From the NCBI GenBank assembly GCA_001179505.1, contig CDMY01001057.1:1-64000 (forward strand): a DNA stretch of 64,000 bases. Direction: 5' to 3'. The notes under the pieces are model-generated. The model was given only the letters and a program-made list of their open reading frames with translations. It had not been told where the DNA came from and searched no databases. A program made the translations under genes and the position numbers. The DNA comes from Vitrella brassicaformis (Eukaryota > Sar > Vitrellaceae). Of this stretch, positions 11,539 to 24,818 are shown one piece after another. How positions within the stretch are numbered: position 1 is the stretch's first letter; every line of letters starts with the position of its first letter.

Positions 11539-14500
11539 ATGGACGGTCATCCACAAGATCCACAGGGAGATTTGCCGCCCGAGGCGCACAACGATCAACA
11601 CATGGAGGCTGAGGAAGAGGAGGAAGAGGAGGAGAGCGGACACGACCAAAGCCACTCACCGCCCAACGATGCCGGTGCGCATCAGGACGGTGATGAGGAC
11701 GAGGAGGACAGCAACGATGGCCAACAACAGCCTCACCCCGCACCCGGACCAGCGGCAGCAGCAGCGGCAGCTGAGGCGTCAGCATCCCCCGACCAGAATG
11801 GCCGCGACGAACACAACGACGTCAAAGACAACGACGTCGACGAGGGTCTCGACGAGCAGCCCAGCCACCGTGCTGCCTTCGTCGATGACGAGGCCGAGGA
11901 GGGCTCGGACGAGGAGGGTGGCGGCGGCGATGCCGATGCGGAGGCGCGAGCACGCAAGAAGAGGAAGCTCGAGAAGAAGAAGCGCAAGAAGGAGCGTCTG
12001 AAGGCCAAGCGTCGGAAGAAGAAGCGGAGGAAGGGCGAGGAGTGGGAGGGCGCCGAGGGTGAGGGCGGGGAGGGCGGCGGGGAGGACGAAAGCGATGAGG
12101 AGGAGGAGGAAGGAGAGGAGGGAGAGATTGCAGGTGCGTACGTCATCTGCCCTGCCCGCACACGACAGCACAGCACAGCAAACACATATATCGCTATCGT
12201 TGTGCCCATGTGACGTGCAGATGAGATGCGTGGTTTCATCGTGGACGCGCCTGACGAGGAGGAGGGGAGTGAGGAGGACATGGACGAGGACGAGGATGAA
12301 GACGAGCGGGGCGCCCAGGACCTCGACGACGACGACTACGAACTCATCGAGATGAACACCGGAGCAAGGGTACTCATTCACACTCTCACACCGATGGATG
12401 CCATCCATCCACTCTGTCCCTATGGTGCTTGTTCGTCAGGTGCAAAAACGCCGCCGCGACGCCGATGAGGACGAGGAGGATCGTGGTGTGCAGCGTCGTC
12501 GGCTCAAGAAGGGCACTCGTGATGTGGTCAGGGGTCAGGACGCCGAGGACCTCGAGGCGCAGCTCTTCACCGGGGCTGACGACGAGGAGGCCATGGCGCC
12601 ACCCGACCAACAGGACAGGAAAAAGGTCAGGGATGCGTCGAGGCAGGAAATGTGTGATGGTATCATTTGGCGTGTCGTCTTGGTTTGTTGTGTGTGTGTG
12701 TCTGTGTTCGGTCCAGCAGCGCCGTGATGATTTCTTCATCGAGGACGAGTATTACGACGGCGAACCAGGAGGTACGCACACACAGCAACACGCCGAGAGG
12801 CCGACAACCACACGCATGTGTGTGTGTGGATGGATGGATGGATAAACACAGAGGGTCGTGCCCGCGAGGACGCCCGTGAGGAGGCTCGCGAGCTCGAGAT
12901 GATCTTCGGCCACAACTACGAGTTCGCCCTGCAGATCCTGTCCGCCGACAAGTAAGCGACAGCCACAGCACGGCACCCATGAGTGCACTCACCGTGTGTG
13001 TGTGTGTGTGTGCGTGCGTGCGTGCAGGGGTCGTCTGGCATATGAGATGGAGCGTGAGCACCACGAGGGCGAGGAGAGCCCCCGCGACGAGGACGACGAC
13101 ATCAGACCGGCGTACGAGAAGGAATGGGTCAAGGTAATAACACAGACCAAGAGCGCCACTCTGCAATGGCTGGATTACGTACCATCCGTCGTGTCGGTTT
13201 GTGTGCAGATGGGCGAGCCCGATGAAGTCAAGCGGTAGGCGACCAGCAAAGAATAATTGCAACTGGGTTGATGGATTGATTGATGGATGGATGAATCGCC
13301 TGGTGCGCGTGTGCATGTCAGTGAGTTCATGACGGCCGAGGACGAGAAGATCAAGAAAGACAACATGCCAGAACGACTCGTCGACAGACACAAGTCAGCC
13401 AATCAACCACCCACCACCCACCCCCATCTCTCGGTGCATTTGCTGCTCGTGTGACATTACCTGTCTGTCTGACAGGGCCCACGGCGAGAGTTTGCACATG
13501 CTGACCGACGAGGCGCTGGAGTACGAGGCGAGCTGGCTGATGGAGCGGTTCAAGGACATCCCCGAGTTCGTCAAGGCCTTGAAAGACAGCGAGCTATACG
13601 ACGACCCCGCACAGGTACACACGCCACAACCTCGTAGAGAGATACGCCCATTTGGGCCTCGTGTGGGTCTGTCTGACAGATGGAGAAGGTCGCCGGCCGC
13701 GTCAAGACGGCACTCCACCTGATGCTCAGAGAAAAGAGAGAGGTGCGTCCGCGACCTCAGTCCACAGAGAGACACCCACACATCCCTCCCACCTCCCACC
13801 TCGCGCCCCCCCTCCCGCCCTTCCTCCCTCCCTCCCTCTCTCTCTCTCTCTGTGCTGCGTTGCCCCCCCGCAGGTGCCATGGATCTGGTGGCACGCCCGT
13901 GAGTTGGTTCAGGTGCGGCCGCCCAGCGACGACCTGACTTTGGTGTACCGCTACGACAGGGACGACCACAGCGGCCACTACCTCCGGCACATGGACGAGA
14001 TTATCCACTACATGCAGTTCCCCGAGGAGAGGGACCACGTAAAAGAAGCACGGAGGCAGCGCGACAACGAGGAGGAGATCGACGACGAGAAACTGGTGCT
14101 CGACGAGGTCCCGTTTGTGAGCCCCTGCCTGACCGAGGAAATGCTCTGGAAGATCTACGAGCTCGACCTCGAGGTGCGCTGGGCTACTGGGGGGTGGGGG
14201 GGTGGGCATGAAGCGAAGCGAGCATCTATGTGTGTGTCATTATCCGTCTGTTCAGTACTGGCGCTTGAAGGAGATCCATGCAGAGCTGCAGAAAGAGGTG
14301 AATGAGTTAGTTGGCGACGGAGGGTGGGTGTCACTGCATATATGTGGCGATGGTGTGTCTTCTGTCACACAGTTGGAGTCGCTGCCAGCTCCCCTGGAGG
14401 AGCCCCTCGCCTCTCTCGTCGCGCCGTTCGGCCCCGCCACCACCGCCCAAGTGCTGCAGGACGCCACGGCGTGTGTGGACTTCTACGGCCGCCTTGTGCG

Positions 14501-17500
14501 CGTCAAGCAGGAGCAGCAGCAGGAGGGCCAGGCCAAGGACGAGGGGCAGGACGACCACCTCTTCGAGGACCAGCCCGCACCAACCGTCAAGAAGGAAGAA
14601 AACAAGAAGAAGACGCTGAAGACCTTCTACACGGTATCACACCCACCCACACCAACCACCACGTGACCATCCCGGTAGTGCATGTCTGTCCATCATAACC
14701 ATCTTCCGTCGTGCCTTCACTTCATTCAACAGTTGGTTGAGGACAAGGGCCTGGCCAGCCTGGCGCAGCACTTCTGCTACTCGCCCGAGGATCTGCTCGA
14801 GAACTTCAATCTCAACGGGCCTCCCTTCAAGCGCAAGGACCTCCCCACCATCACGCGCAGGGACGCAGACGGCAACCCAATGGACCCTGAGGTCGTCGCC
14901 GATGAAGCCGACCTCAAAGAGGTCACTTTAACTCGCAACGCGCACGTGTGCCCCCATCGTGTGGCAATCCCTCTTTGTCTGTTATCCGTCTGTCAGTGGT
15001 TCGGTCAGTACGTCGATCGTCCGTTCTTGACGAGCGAGAAGGTGTCGTCGGCGGTGATGGACTACGAGGCCCGGCGGCTGGCCCGCCATCCCGGCATCCG
15101 CCAGGCGCTGCGGCAGTACTTCGTCAAACACGCCAGGCTGACCACCCGCCCCACGGCCAAGGGCCTCGAGCTCAAGGACCCCGTGCGCAAGGAGTGGGCC
15201 GCCATGCGCATCAAGGACAAACACATCGACGAGTTTCAGGTACGTCAACCACCCCATCAGACACACACACACACGTGGGAGGCGGGCCTCATTTGTCTGT
15301 GTGTGTCGGTCAGATGTTTGGTGTGGAGATGCCCGACCCGCTGCGCGTAATCCGTCCTTGCCGTGATGAGGAGCACCGCATCAACGACGAGCTCGCCGAC
15401 ATCCACACAAAGCGCAACCAGATCGAGGTCGACGTCGACAACGTCCGCAAACAGCGCGACGACCCCAACACGGCGGAGGAGCAGAAGACAGAGCTCCAGG
15501 AGACGGAGAAGAAGCTCGTGGCCGAGATGAGCGAGCTGCGCAACAAGGAGGACGAAATCAATCAGCAGGCGGCCAAGGCCAAGGCGTCGTTCGTTACCAA
15601 AGTGGTGGAGTGGGGCGATGAGGTGCGGGACCTGGGCAACGGCATGTGGCCGTCGAACATGACGCAGCGGCGGGACGGCAGGGCTGCTCGGTACAATAGC
15701 CAGGACATGGCGGTAATCCGGATGGAGATGGAGCCCTGGGAGCGGGTGCACTTCGGCATCGAGTGGGACAGAGACTTTTACTGGGACAGAGAGACCTTCC
15801 TACGAGTCAACAGAGCCGAGAAAAGTGGACTCTTGGAGGTCAGCTAACCCAAACCACGGCACCTTACCCCTCCCATGTGTGTGTGCCTGCATCTGTGTGT
15901 GTCGTCCGTCAGGTGGCCATCCACCTCAACCCGCTCGACCCAGACACCTTCCGCGAGCTGAGGGGCCAGGACGCCCTCGACGCTGAGCAGAAGGAGAAGG
16001 ACGAGCCCAAGGATGACACAGACAAGGATACAGACAGAGACAAAGACAAGGCCAAGGGCAAGGGCAGGCCTTCGTACGACCGTTGGGCGCTGAGCCGGCT
16101 GGTGGAGCGGCTCACGCGGGGGTACCTGGTGGACGAGAAGGAGGATGAGGGCGGGGAGGACCCCTTCAACGGCGTGCGCCGGCAGATTGTGAACCGGCTG
16201 CTGGACAAGGAACTCTTCCCGCTCTTCCGCAAGGAAGTCAGAGAGCTCCTGCTCAAAAGGGTACACACACAAAATTGGGGCGGGGGGCTCCATCCATCCA
16301 TCCATCCATGCATCCATGGTGTGTGTGTTGTGTGTTCTGTGTGTGTGACAGTCCCAGGATTGGGTCATCAAGCTGGCTCAGCGGTCGCTGCGGTGGCGTC
16401 TGGACCTGCAGGGCGTGCGCAAGGCCACCGACCTGCGGTACTTCGACATGCCCGAGGAGGACATCCCCGACGACTCAGAAGAGTTCTCCGAGGACGAGCT
16501 TGAGCTATACCGAAAGGGCGTGTACCGGTCAGCAATACACACACCTTCCCACACACACACACGCGCCGTGTGTGGAGTGCATCGTGTATCTGCGTGCTGT
16601 GTGGTGTTGTCAGGTCGGTTGGTGTGGTGACTGAGGATGTGCGCAACGGGACGATGACGCACTTTGTGGCGGTGGACCCCTTCGGTGAGCACCTTGACCA
16701 CCTCACCATGAGCTTCCTGCTCGACAGACGGCTCGACTACAACTCGCACATCAGGAGGCGACGCGAAAAGGAGCTCGAGACCCTCACAGCATTCTTCGCC
16801 AAAAACAGACCTGACGTGGTCGCCATCGGCGCCTGGGGGAGAAGGTGAGTGAGCAGATCATCTGTGTGTGTAACTCTGTGTGGACTGTGTGTCGTGGATG
16901 GATGGATGGATGTGTGTTGTGCTTTGTGTGTTGTGTGTTTCACCAGGACGTTTGACGTTGAGCAGGAGGTTGGTGCGGTGATCCACAGCCTCTGCAACCC
17001 CGACAGCACAACCGTCGTCCTCAGCTGGCTCGAGAAAACCATCGAGCAGGTGCGTCGGTGCAGTGCCTGACAGACGTACCACCACACCACACCACACCAC
17101 ACGAGCTCGCCGACGTGTGTGTGCATGTGGGTGCGGTGCAGGGCGTTGTGTCGAGTGGCCGTCGGCCCGTGATGACCTATGTCGGTGTGGACGTGGCCCG
17201 CATCTACGCCAAGAGCGACAAGGTGGCCAAGGAACTCAAGTCCATGCCCCCTGCCGTCCTGGAGGTCAGCCAGCGACTTACACACACACACACACACACA
17301 CACACAGGCAGACTCCCTTTCATGTGTGTGTGTGGGCTGTGTGTGGGTGTAGGCGTTGTCGATAGCGCGCTACGTGCAGGACCCGACGAGTGAGATATTG
17401 AACCTCTGGGGCGACCATGACGTCAACCCCCTGCTGCACCTCAAGCTGCACCCGCTGCAAAACATGGTCAGCAACCACACAGACGCGAGCAGGTCACAAA

Positions 17501-17512
17501 CGTGGATGCTCA

Positions 17513-17548
<36 letters not shown>

Positions 17549-20500
17549 TGTGTATGATAGATCCCGCGCGAGAAGCTCGAGGACGCCCTCCTGCAGCCCA
17601 TCATGAGCATCGTCAACAAGGTCAGCCACCGACACACACACACACACAAAGCGGTCGGTATGATGTTCGCCCACCCCACGTCAGGTCGGTGTGGACATCA
17701 ACTTGGTCCGTGACCACGCCCACCTGCAGGGCACCCTCCGGTTCGTCTGCGGCCTGGGGCCCCGCAAGGCCAGCGACATCCTGCACAAACTCATCCAAGA
17801 CGGACACACCGTCAGGGTCAGTCACTCACTCCCTCAACACCACCACCCACCACCCACCACAAACACACACACACACACAGCAACCTCTGTGTGTCTGTCT
17901 GTGTCGTTCGTTCATTCAGTCGCGTAATGAGTTTGCCCGTACTGTGGAGGTGGACGACAAGGGCTACGTGTGGACCAACTGCAAGGCCTTCATCCGGGTG
18001 GACGCGCCGTCGGTGACCGAACGCCGCGATCTCGAGGATGAAGACGACGAAGAAGAGAGGAAGGACGTACCGGACGGTGAGCGGGCTGGCTGCCACCTGC
18101 TCCTGCTGCGGCTGCTGCTGCTGCTGCTGCGTTGATTGGGGTGTGTTGTGTATGGTCACATGTGTGTGTGTGTGCAGATGTGTTGGACCACACGCGCATC
18201 TTTGTGATGCCCTATGGCCACAACAGCCTCGAGCAGGACGAAGAGGACCTGCCAACAAAGGCACAACACACACACACACAGTCTACTGCACTCGCGAGCC
18301 CAGAGCTCATCCGTTCGGGTGTGTGTGTGTGGTTGGTCGCTCAGCGGAAGTACTTCCGTAAGACGTTGATCCAGCACCTGTACAACAGTTGTTTCCTGCA
18401 GCCGGAGGAGCTGCAGCGGCGCGAGCTAGACTTCCAGCAGATGGCGGGCCACGAGAGGGACGCCATCCTCAACAACAGCGTCTGCGATATGATGCGGTAC
18501 GTTCGTACGCCCGCCTGGCTCCTGCCTTAGGCACTATTACACACATGCACTGACACGTATGTGTCTGTTGTGTGTCAACAATCAGGAAGCCCGATGACTT
18601 CGAGGCTCAGTTCGGTGAGCTGGATTTCGACGACGTCTGCAACCAATACGACGAAACCTACCGCGGCGTACACTGCAGGTCTGTCTGCCACCTCCCCCCC
18701 ACCCCCTCTGCCACAGCACATCACATCCATCACACACGTGGTATAAGCTTTCTTTGTGTGTGTCTGTTCTGTGGTGTGCGGCCTGCAGGCCGCTGTACGA
18801 CTTTGTGAAGCGCGAGTTCACCCAGCCGTACGCCGACCTCCGCATGCCCTTCTACACCGAGCTGCCCAAGGCCCTCATGTTCTACTGGATCACCAAGGTA
18901 CACACACTCACCTCACTCACACCCGTCCATCGGTGGCAGGCAACAAGATGGCTGTGTGGTGTGGTGTGGCTGGGTGTGGTGTGCGTGTACTGACTGCAGG
19001 AGGACCGTGACGAGCTGGACCACGGCACTCTGGTGTCGTGCAGGCTCGCCCGAGCCAGCGAGAAGGACACCACCAACACGGCACAGAAATCAGACCAAAT
19101 GAGAGGGGTACGCACCGCGCGCCTTCCCACCCCACCGCCACTCCCACCCCTCACCCCTCACCCCGCGCCGCATTATCGCGTTGTCCGGTCCGTGCTGTGT
19201 GTGTTTGTCTGTCGTGTGTTGTGCAGGAGATGTACGGGCTGCAGCTGCAGGTAGTGATAGAGTCCAACGACCTGGTGGTGGGCATCCGTGAGACCGACAT
19301 GTGCATCTACCTGGCCGAGATCCTCGAGAGGAGGAAGGACCCCGACTGGCTCAACCTGGCACAACAGGGCCTACGCACCGCCTCCATGCGACGGACACCT
19401 AGTGAGGAGGAATGAGGAATATAAGGAGCAATGGAGCACCCATGGCTGTGTGTGTGTGTGTGTGTGTGCAGGTTCCCGTCTTAAGGCAGTCGAAACGTCG
19501 CTCATTTTCAACCACAAGCTCTTCGGCGACTCCATCAAGAAGTACCTGCCAGAAGGTAGGTATCAACCAACGCACACGTGCACACACACACACGCAGTCT
19601 GCCTGTGAAGTGAATGGGTGGCCTCCATCTCATCTCCCCTCTGCCTCATCTATCTGTCCGTCTCCTCTGGCAGGTTCCATTCTGGACGGCCGAATCGAGG
19701 TGATATCCTTCGATCCTCCCGAGAGGATCCGTCAATCGCACGGACAGATGGTGCCGCTGCAGAAGTTCACCCCCGACGGCCGCAGGCGCCAGAGCTTTCT
19801 TATGACGGCATACTTCTCCGAATTCCTCAGCAACGACAAACTCCAGTACACTCAGACAGAGACACGGAGCGGGAGGGATGGAGGGTTGCAATATGCTATA
19901 TCTTGTCGTTTGTCTGGCTTTGGTGTGTGCAGTGACTTCTTGGAGTGCTACGAGCGTCACAAGATCGACATCCACGAGTTCCCCACTAAAGCAGGCGCAT
20001 ACAGCGAGCTGGACCAGCAGCAAAAGTGAGCTGGCACACACCCCGCCATCGATCCATCCATCCATCCATCGATGTGTTTGTGTGTGTCGATTCCAACAGG
20101 GCGGAGGGTCGTCCGCTTGCGCGTCGCAACATCCACCACCCGCACTACAGACCATGGACTGAGGAAAAGGTCAACAAAGCAGACACGCCCACCCAACCGC
20201 CCACATGCACTCCCCTTCCTCCCTCCCTCCCTCCCTCCCTGCGTCACTCACCCCTTCCTCCATGCAGAGTCACGAGGAGCTGTCCAAGGACGAGCACCCT
20301 GTCGGGCAGTGGTACGTGCGGCCGACCCAGGGCACCGGCCTCTTTCTGGACCTCAAGGTGTCCAAAAACCCCAACGTCATCGAAACCTTCCGAATCAGTG
20401 AAGACAAACTCCCCGGCAGAGGTAGGTAAAGGGACGATGAGATGGTGGGCTGGGCGGGGCGGCTGATTGATGGATCACCTGCCCTTGACGTGATGTGGAT

Positions 20501-20950
20501 GGGTGGGTGGATGGCTGCAGGCGAGTTGGGTCACGAGTTGCGTCTAAGGTCACATTTCAACCCGGGCGTGTTGAGGGATCTGGACCAGCTGAGCTCTCAG
20601 TTCATCGAGCCCCTCACACAGAACCTGGAGCAGGTCTACAGCCATGAGGTGGGTGAGTGCGTCCCGTGGGCCACACCCATGTTAACAAAGGCATGATGGG
20701 TATCGTCCGTCCGTCATCAGAAATTTGTGGATCGTTACCGGACTGTGGATGGCGATCCGTCGAGCGAGTCGCCCTACGTGGATGGCCTGCGGGCTAAGCT
20801 GACCGACGACGACGCGTACGAGATTGGGGCACAGATGAAGAGCAGATGGGGCATCTGCAGGACCGACAGGGTGAGTGTTTCCCTCCCTCCCTCCGCCCCT
20901 GCGCCCCTGCACACAGGCAGTGTGTCTTGTTCATTTGTGTGTCTTGTTCA

Positions 20951-20983
<33 letters not shown>

Positions 20984-22659
20984 TAGTCCAAGGTGCAGAC
21001 GCCTCTGACGTTTATCTTGGGCATCGTGCCCCAGCCCGAGAACAAGGACGTGCAGGACTACGACCCCATGCGCATGTCGCACAGGGGGTTCAAGCTGTGG
21101 ACACATGTACGCCACGCCACACACACTGACACCCCACGCACCTCCAGCCCCCACCCACACACGCACGTGCCTCTGCTGTGTGGTCAGGAGGAGAGGACGC
21201 TCAAGGACCTCATTGCGTGGTGGAAGCGCGAAGGATACACCAACGTAAGAAAGACCTCCCCACCCTCACACACACTCATTTGTCCCCCATTCATTCGCAC
21301 CACTCACTCCTGTGTGTGTCTCTTGTGCTTGTGTCTGTCTATCGCAGAAATACACGGAGCGTGACAAGTGGACCAAGGAGGAGGAGGCCCGGCGGCTGCA
21401 GCGGGAGCAGCTCATCCAGAAGCAGGAGGAGCTCGAGCAGCAGCGCATGAAGAACGTCAACCCACAGTACTACAACCTCTTCGGCACCGCTGTCGTCGGC
21501 GCCAACATACACCCGCAGACCGTCTACCAGGCATACGACCCCGTAAGAAGCCACCCAGCCATCCAGCCATCCATCAATCCGTCGATCTCAATGCATGGCT
21601 CTCTCTCTGTCCTGTGTGTGTGTGTGTTGTGCAGAATGGTCCTCCTGCCCCGTCTGCCCGTCCAATGGGCTACAGCCAGTACGCCGCCCCTCCTGTCCAG
21701 CAGCATCAGCAGCAGCAGCAGCCATTCGTCCCCGGCCTCGCACACGCCTACAACAGCGCGCAGCAGCCCCCAGCCATCGGCGGCGGCCTTACCGGCCACC
21801 AGGCCCTCGACATCGCCAGGCGGCTCCCCGCAGACTCGCACAAGCCACGCCCTCGTGGACCCCCCCAGCAGCCGTCCACCTTTGCAGACCAGTTCGGGCC
21901 GGCACCTGGCCTGGCCCCCCCATCGAACTCTGGTGGGCAGCGATCCAGCATGGCTGTCCCTCCAGCTCCGTCATCACAATTCTCAGGCGGTGGATCGGCG
22001 AGTGGGGGATATGGCCGTGGTGGTGGTGGTGGTGGTTATGACAACCGTGGTCGTGGAGGTGGAGGTGGCGGCTATCGGCCGTCAGGTGGGGGAGGGAGAG
22101 GAAGGGGTGGTCGGGGAGGTCTGGACCGCGGCTTTGTGAGAGCTGAGAGGCAGGGCGGCGGGTACGGCTACAGAGAGAGAGAAAGGGACACCGGCGGTGG
22201 CGGTGGGGGAGGCCGTGGGGGGTACGGCTACAGAGAGAGGGAGAGGGACACTCGTGCTGCTACTGGTGCAAATGAGGTTCCCCTCGGTCCTGGAGGTGGG
22301 TGGAGGGGGCGAGGAGGCGACACCCGCAATGGCACTGACAGAGGAGGTCAGGGACATCCGAGAGAGGCAGGCAGGCAGGCAGGCACATCCATCCCCGTCA
22401 CCAAATGTCGGTCCTGTCCTCTCTGTCTTGTCTTGTTGGTTCAGGCTATGCTGGTCGTGACAGCGGCCCTCCCCCCTCACGAGAACCCCCCGCCCCTCCG
22501 CCATGGGCTGTGAAGCCGTCCAATGGGCCACCTGCTGCCGCATTTCCTGGTGCTGCTGCTAGTGGCGGTGGACCCCCTGGCGAGCCGCCGAAAGCTGCTG
22601 CTGGTGGTGCTTCCAAACAGGCCGCCTTTCTGGACGACAACGACGACAGCTGGGAGTGA
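11539..22659 (+). CDS. SPT6: Transcription elongation factor SPT6
   Basis: Histone chaperone and RNA polymerase II elongation factor, nuclear. About 43 exons in consistent phase. Order: a very acidic then Lys-rich N-terminus (11539-12370, with DEMRGFIVDAPDEEE); the DEAD/YqgF core (RRRREKELETLTAFF, PDVVAIGAWGR, TYVGVDVARIYAKS); the helix-hairpin-helix (VGVDINLVRDHAHLQ, FVCGLGPRKASDIL, about 17.7 kb); an S1-like segment (SILDGRIEVISFD); the first SH2 domain (RRNIHHPHYRPW, GQWYVRPTQGTG, about 20.1-20.4 kb) with its phosphate-binding Arg; the second SH2-like unit (HRGFKLW, ERTLKDLIAWWKREGY, about 21.1-21.2 kb); and a Gly/Arg-rich RGG tail ending in DDNDDSWE. Stop TGA 22657-22659. The ATG at 11539 opens the acidic exon. 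Conserved order and complete domain set make the identification firm; the RGG tail is unusual relative to yeast or animal SPT6. Confidence 0.93.
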
Positions 22660-22963
22660 AGGAGAGTGGATGTGGTGGCGTGGGTGCGCTGCTACTGTGG
22701 TGTGTAAGTGCGTGCCTTGTGTAACCGTGCTGGTGGGTGGTCGATGTGAGTGACGCGTGAGTGGCTGTTTTAAACACACATGATGGACAGACGCTGCGTG
22801 TGGACATGTGGGCTGTTTGTCATGGAGTGCTTATTAATCTTGTGGACGCTCACCCCGTCGGCTCAATCGTACGTGTCACCACACGCACACACACACTCAC
22901 ACGCATCCGGACACTGTGTATACAATCCTCAGTCAGTCAGGCAATCCGTTGTGTGTGCATCCA

Positions 22964-24747
22964 TCAATTGCTGCCATCCTCCCCTCTGTCCCCTCTGCTC
23001 TCACTCTTGCCCCCACCACCCACACCCGCCCTCCCCTTGTATGTGTGCTGCTGTTGTTGCTGCTGCTGTCGCTGGAGTGCCGTCCTCGCCTCGAGCATGG
23101 TAGCCACGCTCAGTGGCGGCCGCCCGGTGAAGACCTGGGGGGTGGATGATGAGGGCGGCAGGGCGATATCGGGACGCGAGGGGCGGGAGGCTGACTGCGT
23201 CATCAGCTCCATTGTCACCGACCTGCACCGAATAGACGCGGGTTGTCGTCTTGCATGCATATGATGGTTGCCAACTTACTGCAGCCTCTCCTGCAGTTTG
23301 CGTATCTCATCGTCCCGTATCTGGACCATCTGCTCCACCGCATACTCCTGAGAGGGACACCCGTCCAACGTCCATACTTGTGTGTGTATGCCGTGGTCAC
23401 CTGTGCCTCTAGGGCCGTCCACTCTGCGTCGAGAATATCATCCCGATCCGTCGCATCTACGCGCCAACACACCGGCAGAGGGAGAGAAAGAGCAGGAGCG
23501 AAATGTGTGTGTGAGGTTGTCTGTGGATGAATGGATGTCCATACGCACATGTGAGTGAGGGGTCATCTTCCAGCTGCCGCATGGCCAGCTCCCGCTGCTC
23601 CACCTCTCGATGCATCGCCTCCAGGGAGCCATACTCGCTCTCAAAACTCTGCATGCATCCGCACACCCAACACAGCAGCAATGTGTCCCGGCATCCATCC
23701 GTCCATCCATTCATATCAGTACCTCATTATCCACCCGCATCTTCTCTCTATCGTCGGCTATCTTGGCCTCCCACCTCTCCAGCTCCCTCCCCCACTCCTC
23801 CCGCTGCCCACGCCTCTCCAACACCTGACGCGCCACCTGCTCCTCACGCCCACCCAGCAAACGGCACTCACGCTCGTCAGCCATCGCCTGACTCCTCCTC
23901 TCATCAATGTCAGCCTTCTTCGCACACAGAATGGCCTCTCTCGGGGAAATCTGCTCCTCCAGCCGCTTGGTCTGCTCAAGAATGGCGCACAGCTCGGTTT
24001 CCAGCGCCGTGATGTCAGCTTGGATTGTGGTGACGAGAGCCTGATGGTTGGAGAGGCTGGCTTTGGTGTCCTGCAGGGCAGCCGCCTCCTTGTCGACGGT
24101 GGACTGCAGGTCGGCGATGGCCTGCCGGTCCTCGTCGAGGGCCTTGGCGGTAGCGGCGGTCTTGTCCAGCTGCTCGTGCAGGTGGATCTCTTTCTCTTGC
24201 AGGCGGACCAGCTGACGCACACACAGCCAAAAGAACCATATGGATGAATGGATGGATGGACAGATAGCTTGTAGAGCAGTGTGGCACATACTTGCGATTT
24301 GACTGCGTCCATTCTGGCGGCCATGTCCTCCTGGCGCCTCTTGTGCATGGCGTCCGCCCGCTTGAGCAGCTCCTCCCTCGCAGCAAAGTCCGCCCGCATG
24401 CCCTCAAACTCCTTCTGCTGCGCCGCCAAGGCCGCCTCCCTCTCCTCGGCCACACACACGGTGGTATCCCTGGTGTGCTCCCGCTGCTCGACCACCGACA
24501 GACGCCCGTTCAGCTGCATCGCCTCACGGATCACCGCAGCGCGGTCACGCTCCACCTTGCGCATCACGGCAGGCCGGCAGCGGCAGAACTTGGCCTTTGT
24601 GGCTTGGGATTCCAGCGATGCGGCCTTGGGCGCCTGCTGGTGCTGCTGGTGGTGGTGGGAGGGATGCGTCATGCTGTTTGCAGCAGCGGCAGGTTGCGAA
24701 GGATGGGATGGCGTGGGAAGGCGGAGATTGGGGCGGTTCGGCTGCAT
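22964..24747 (-). CDS. Coiled-coil protein, unknown function
   Basis: Five or six exons. Exon 1 (24296-24747) starts MQPNRPNLRLP, has a His/Gln-rich segment, then heptad-rich helix (REAALAAQQKEFEGMRADF). Exon 2 (about 23720-24210) is almost pure coiled coil (LVRLQEKEIHLHEQLDKTAA, LETELCAILEQTKRLEEQI). Smaller exons follow (SFESEYGSLEAMHREVEQRE; DRDDILDAEWTALEAQ; EYAVEQMVQIRDDEIRKLQE). The final exon has a Ser/Pro-rich region, a 7-Gln run and a Gly-rich tail ending in TGA. The splice between the third and fourth exons is not resolved. No catalytic domain; likely structural. Start codons of this gene and the + strand kinase-like gene are 71 bp apart. Confidence 0.6.
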
Positions 24748-24818
24748 GATATAACGAGTGATCTAGCCAACTTCTGGATGCGAATTTACATCATGAGTGT
24801 GGGACCATCACTCTTGCC

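Noticed and set aside
17281-17306. Cys-Val and Thr-His repeat peptides from CA/TG runs
   Set aside because: These are intronic microsatellites; flanking exons join in phase without them.
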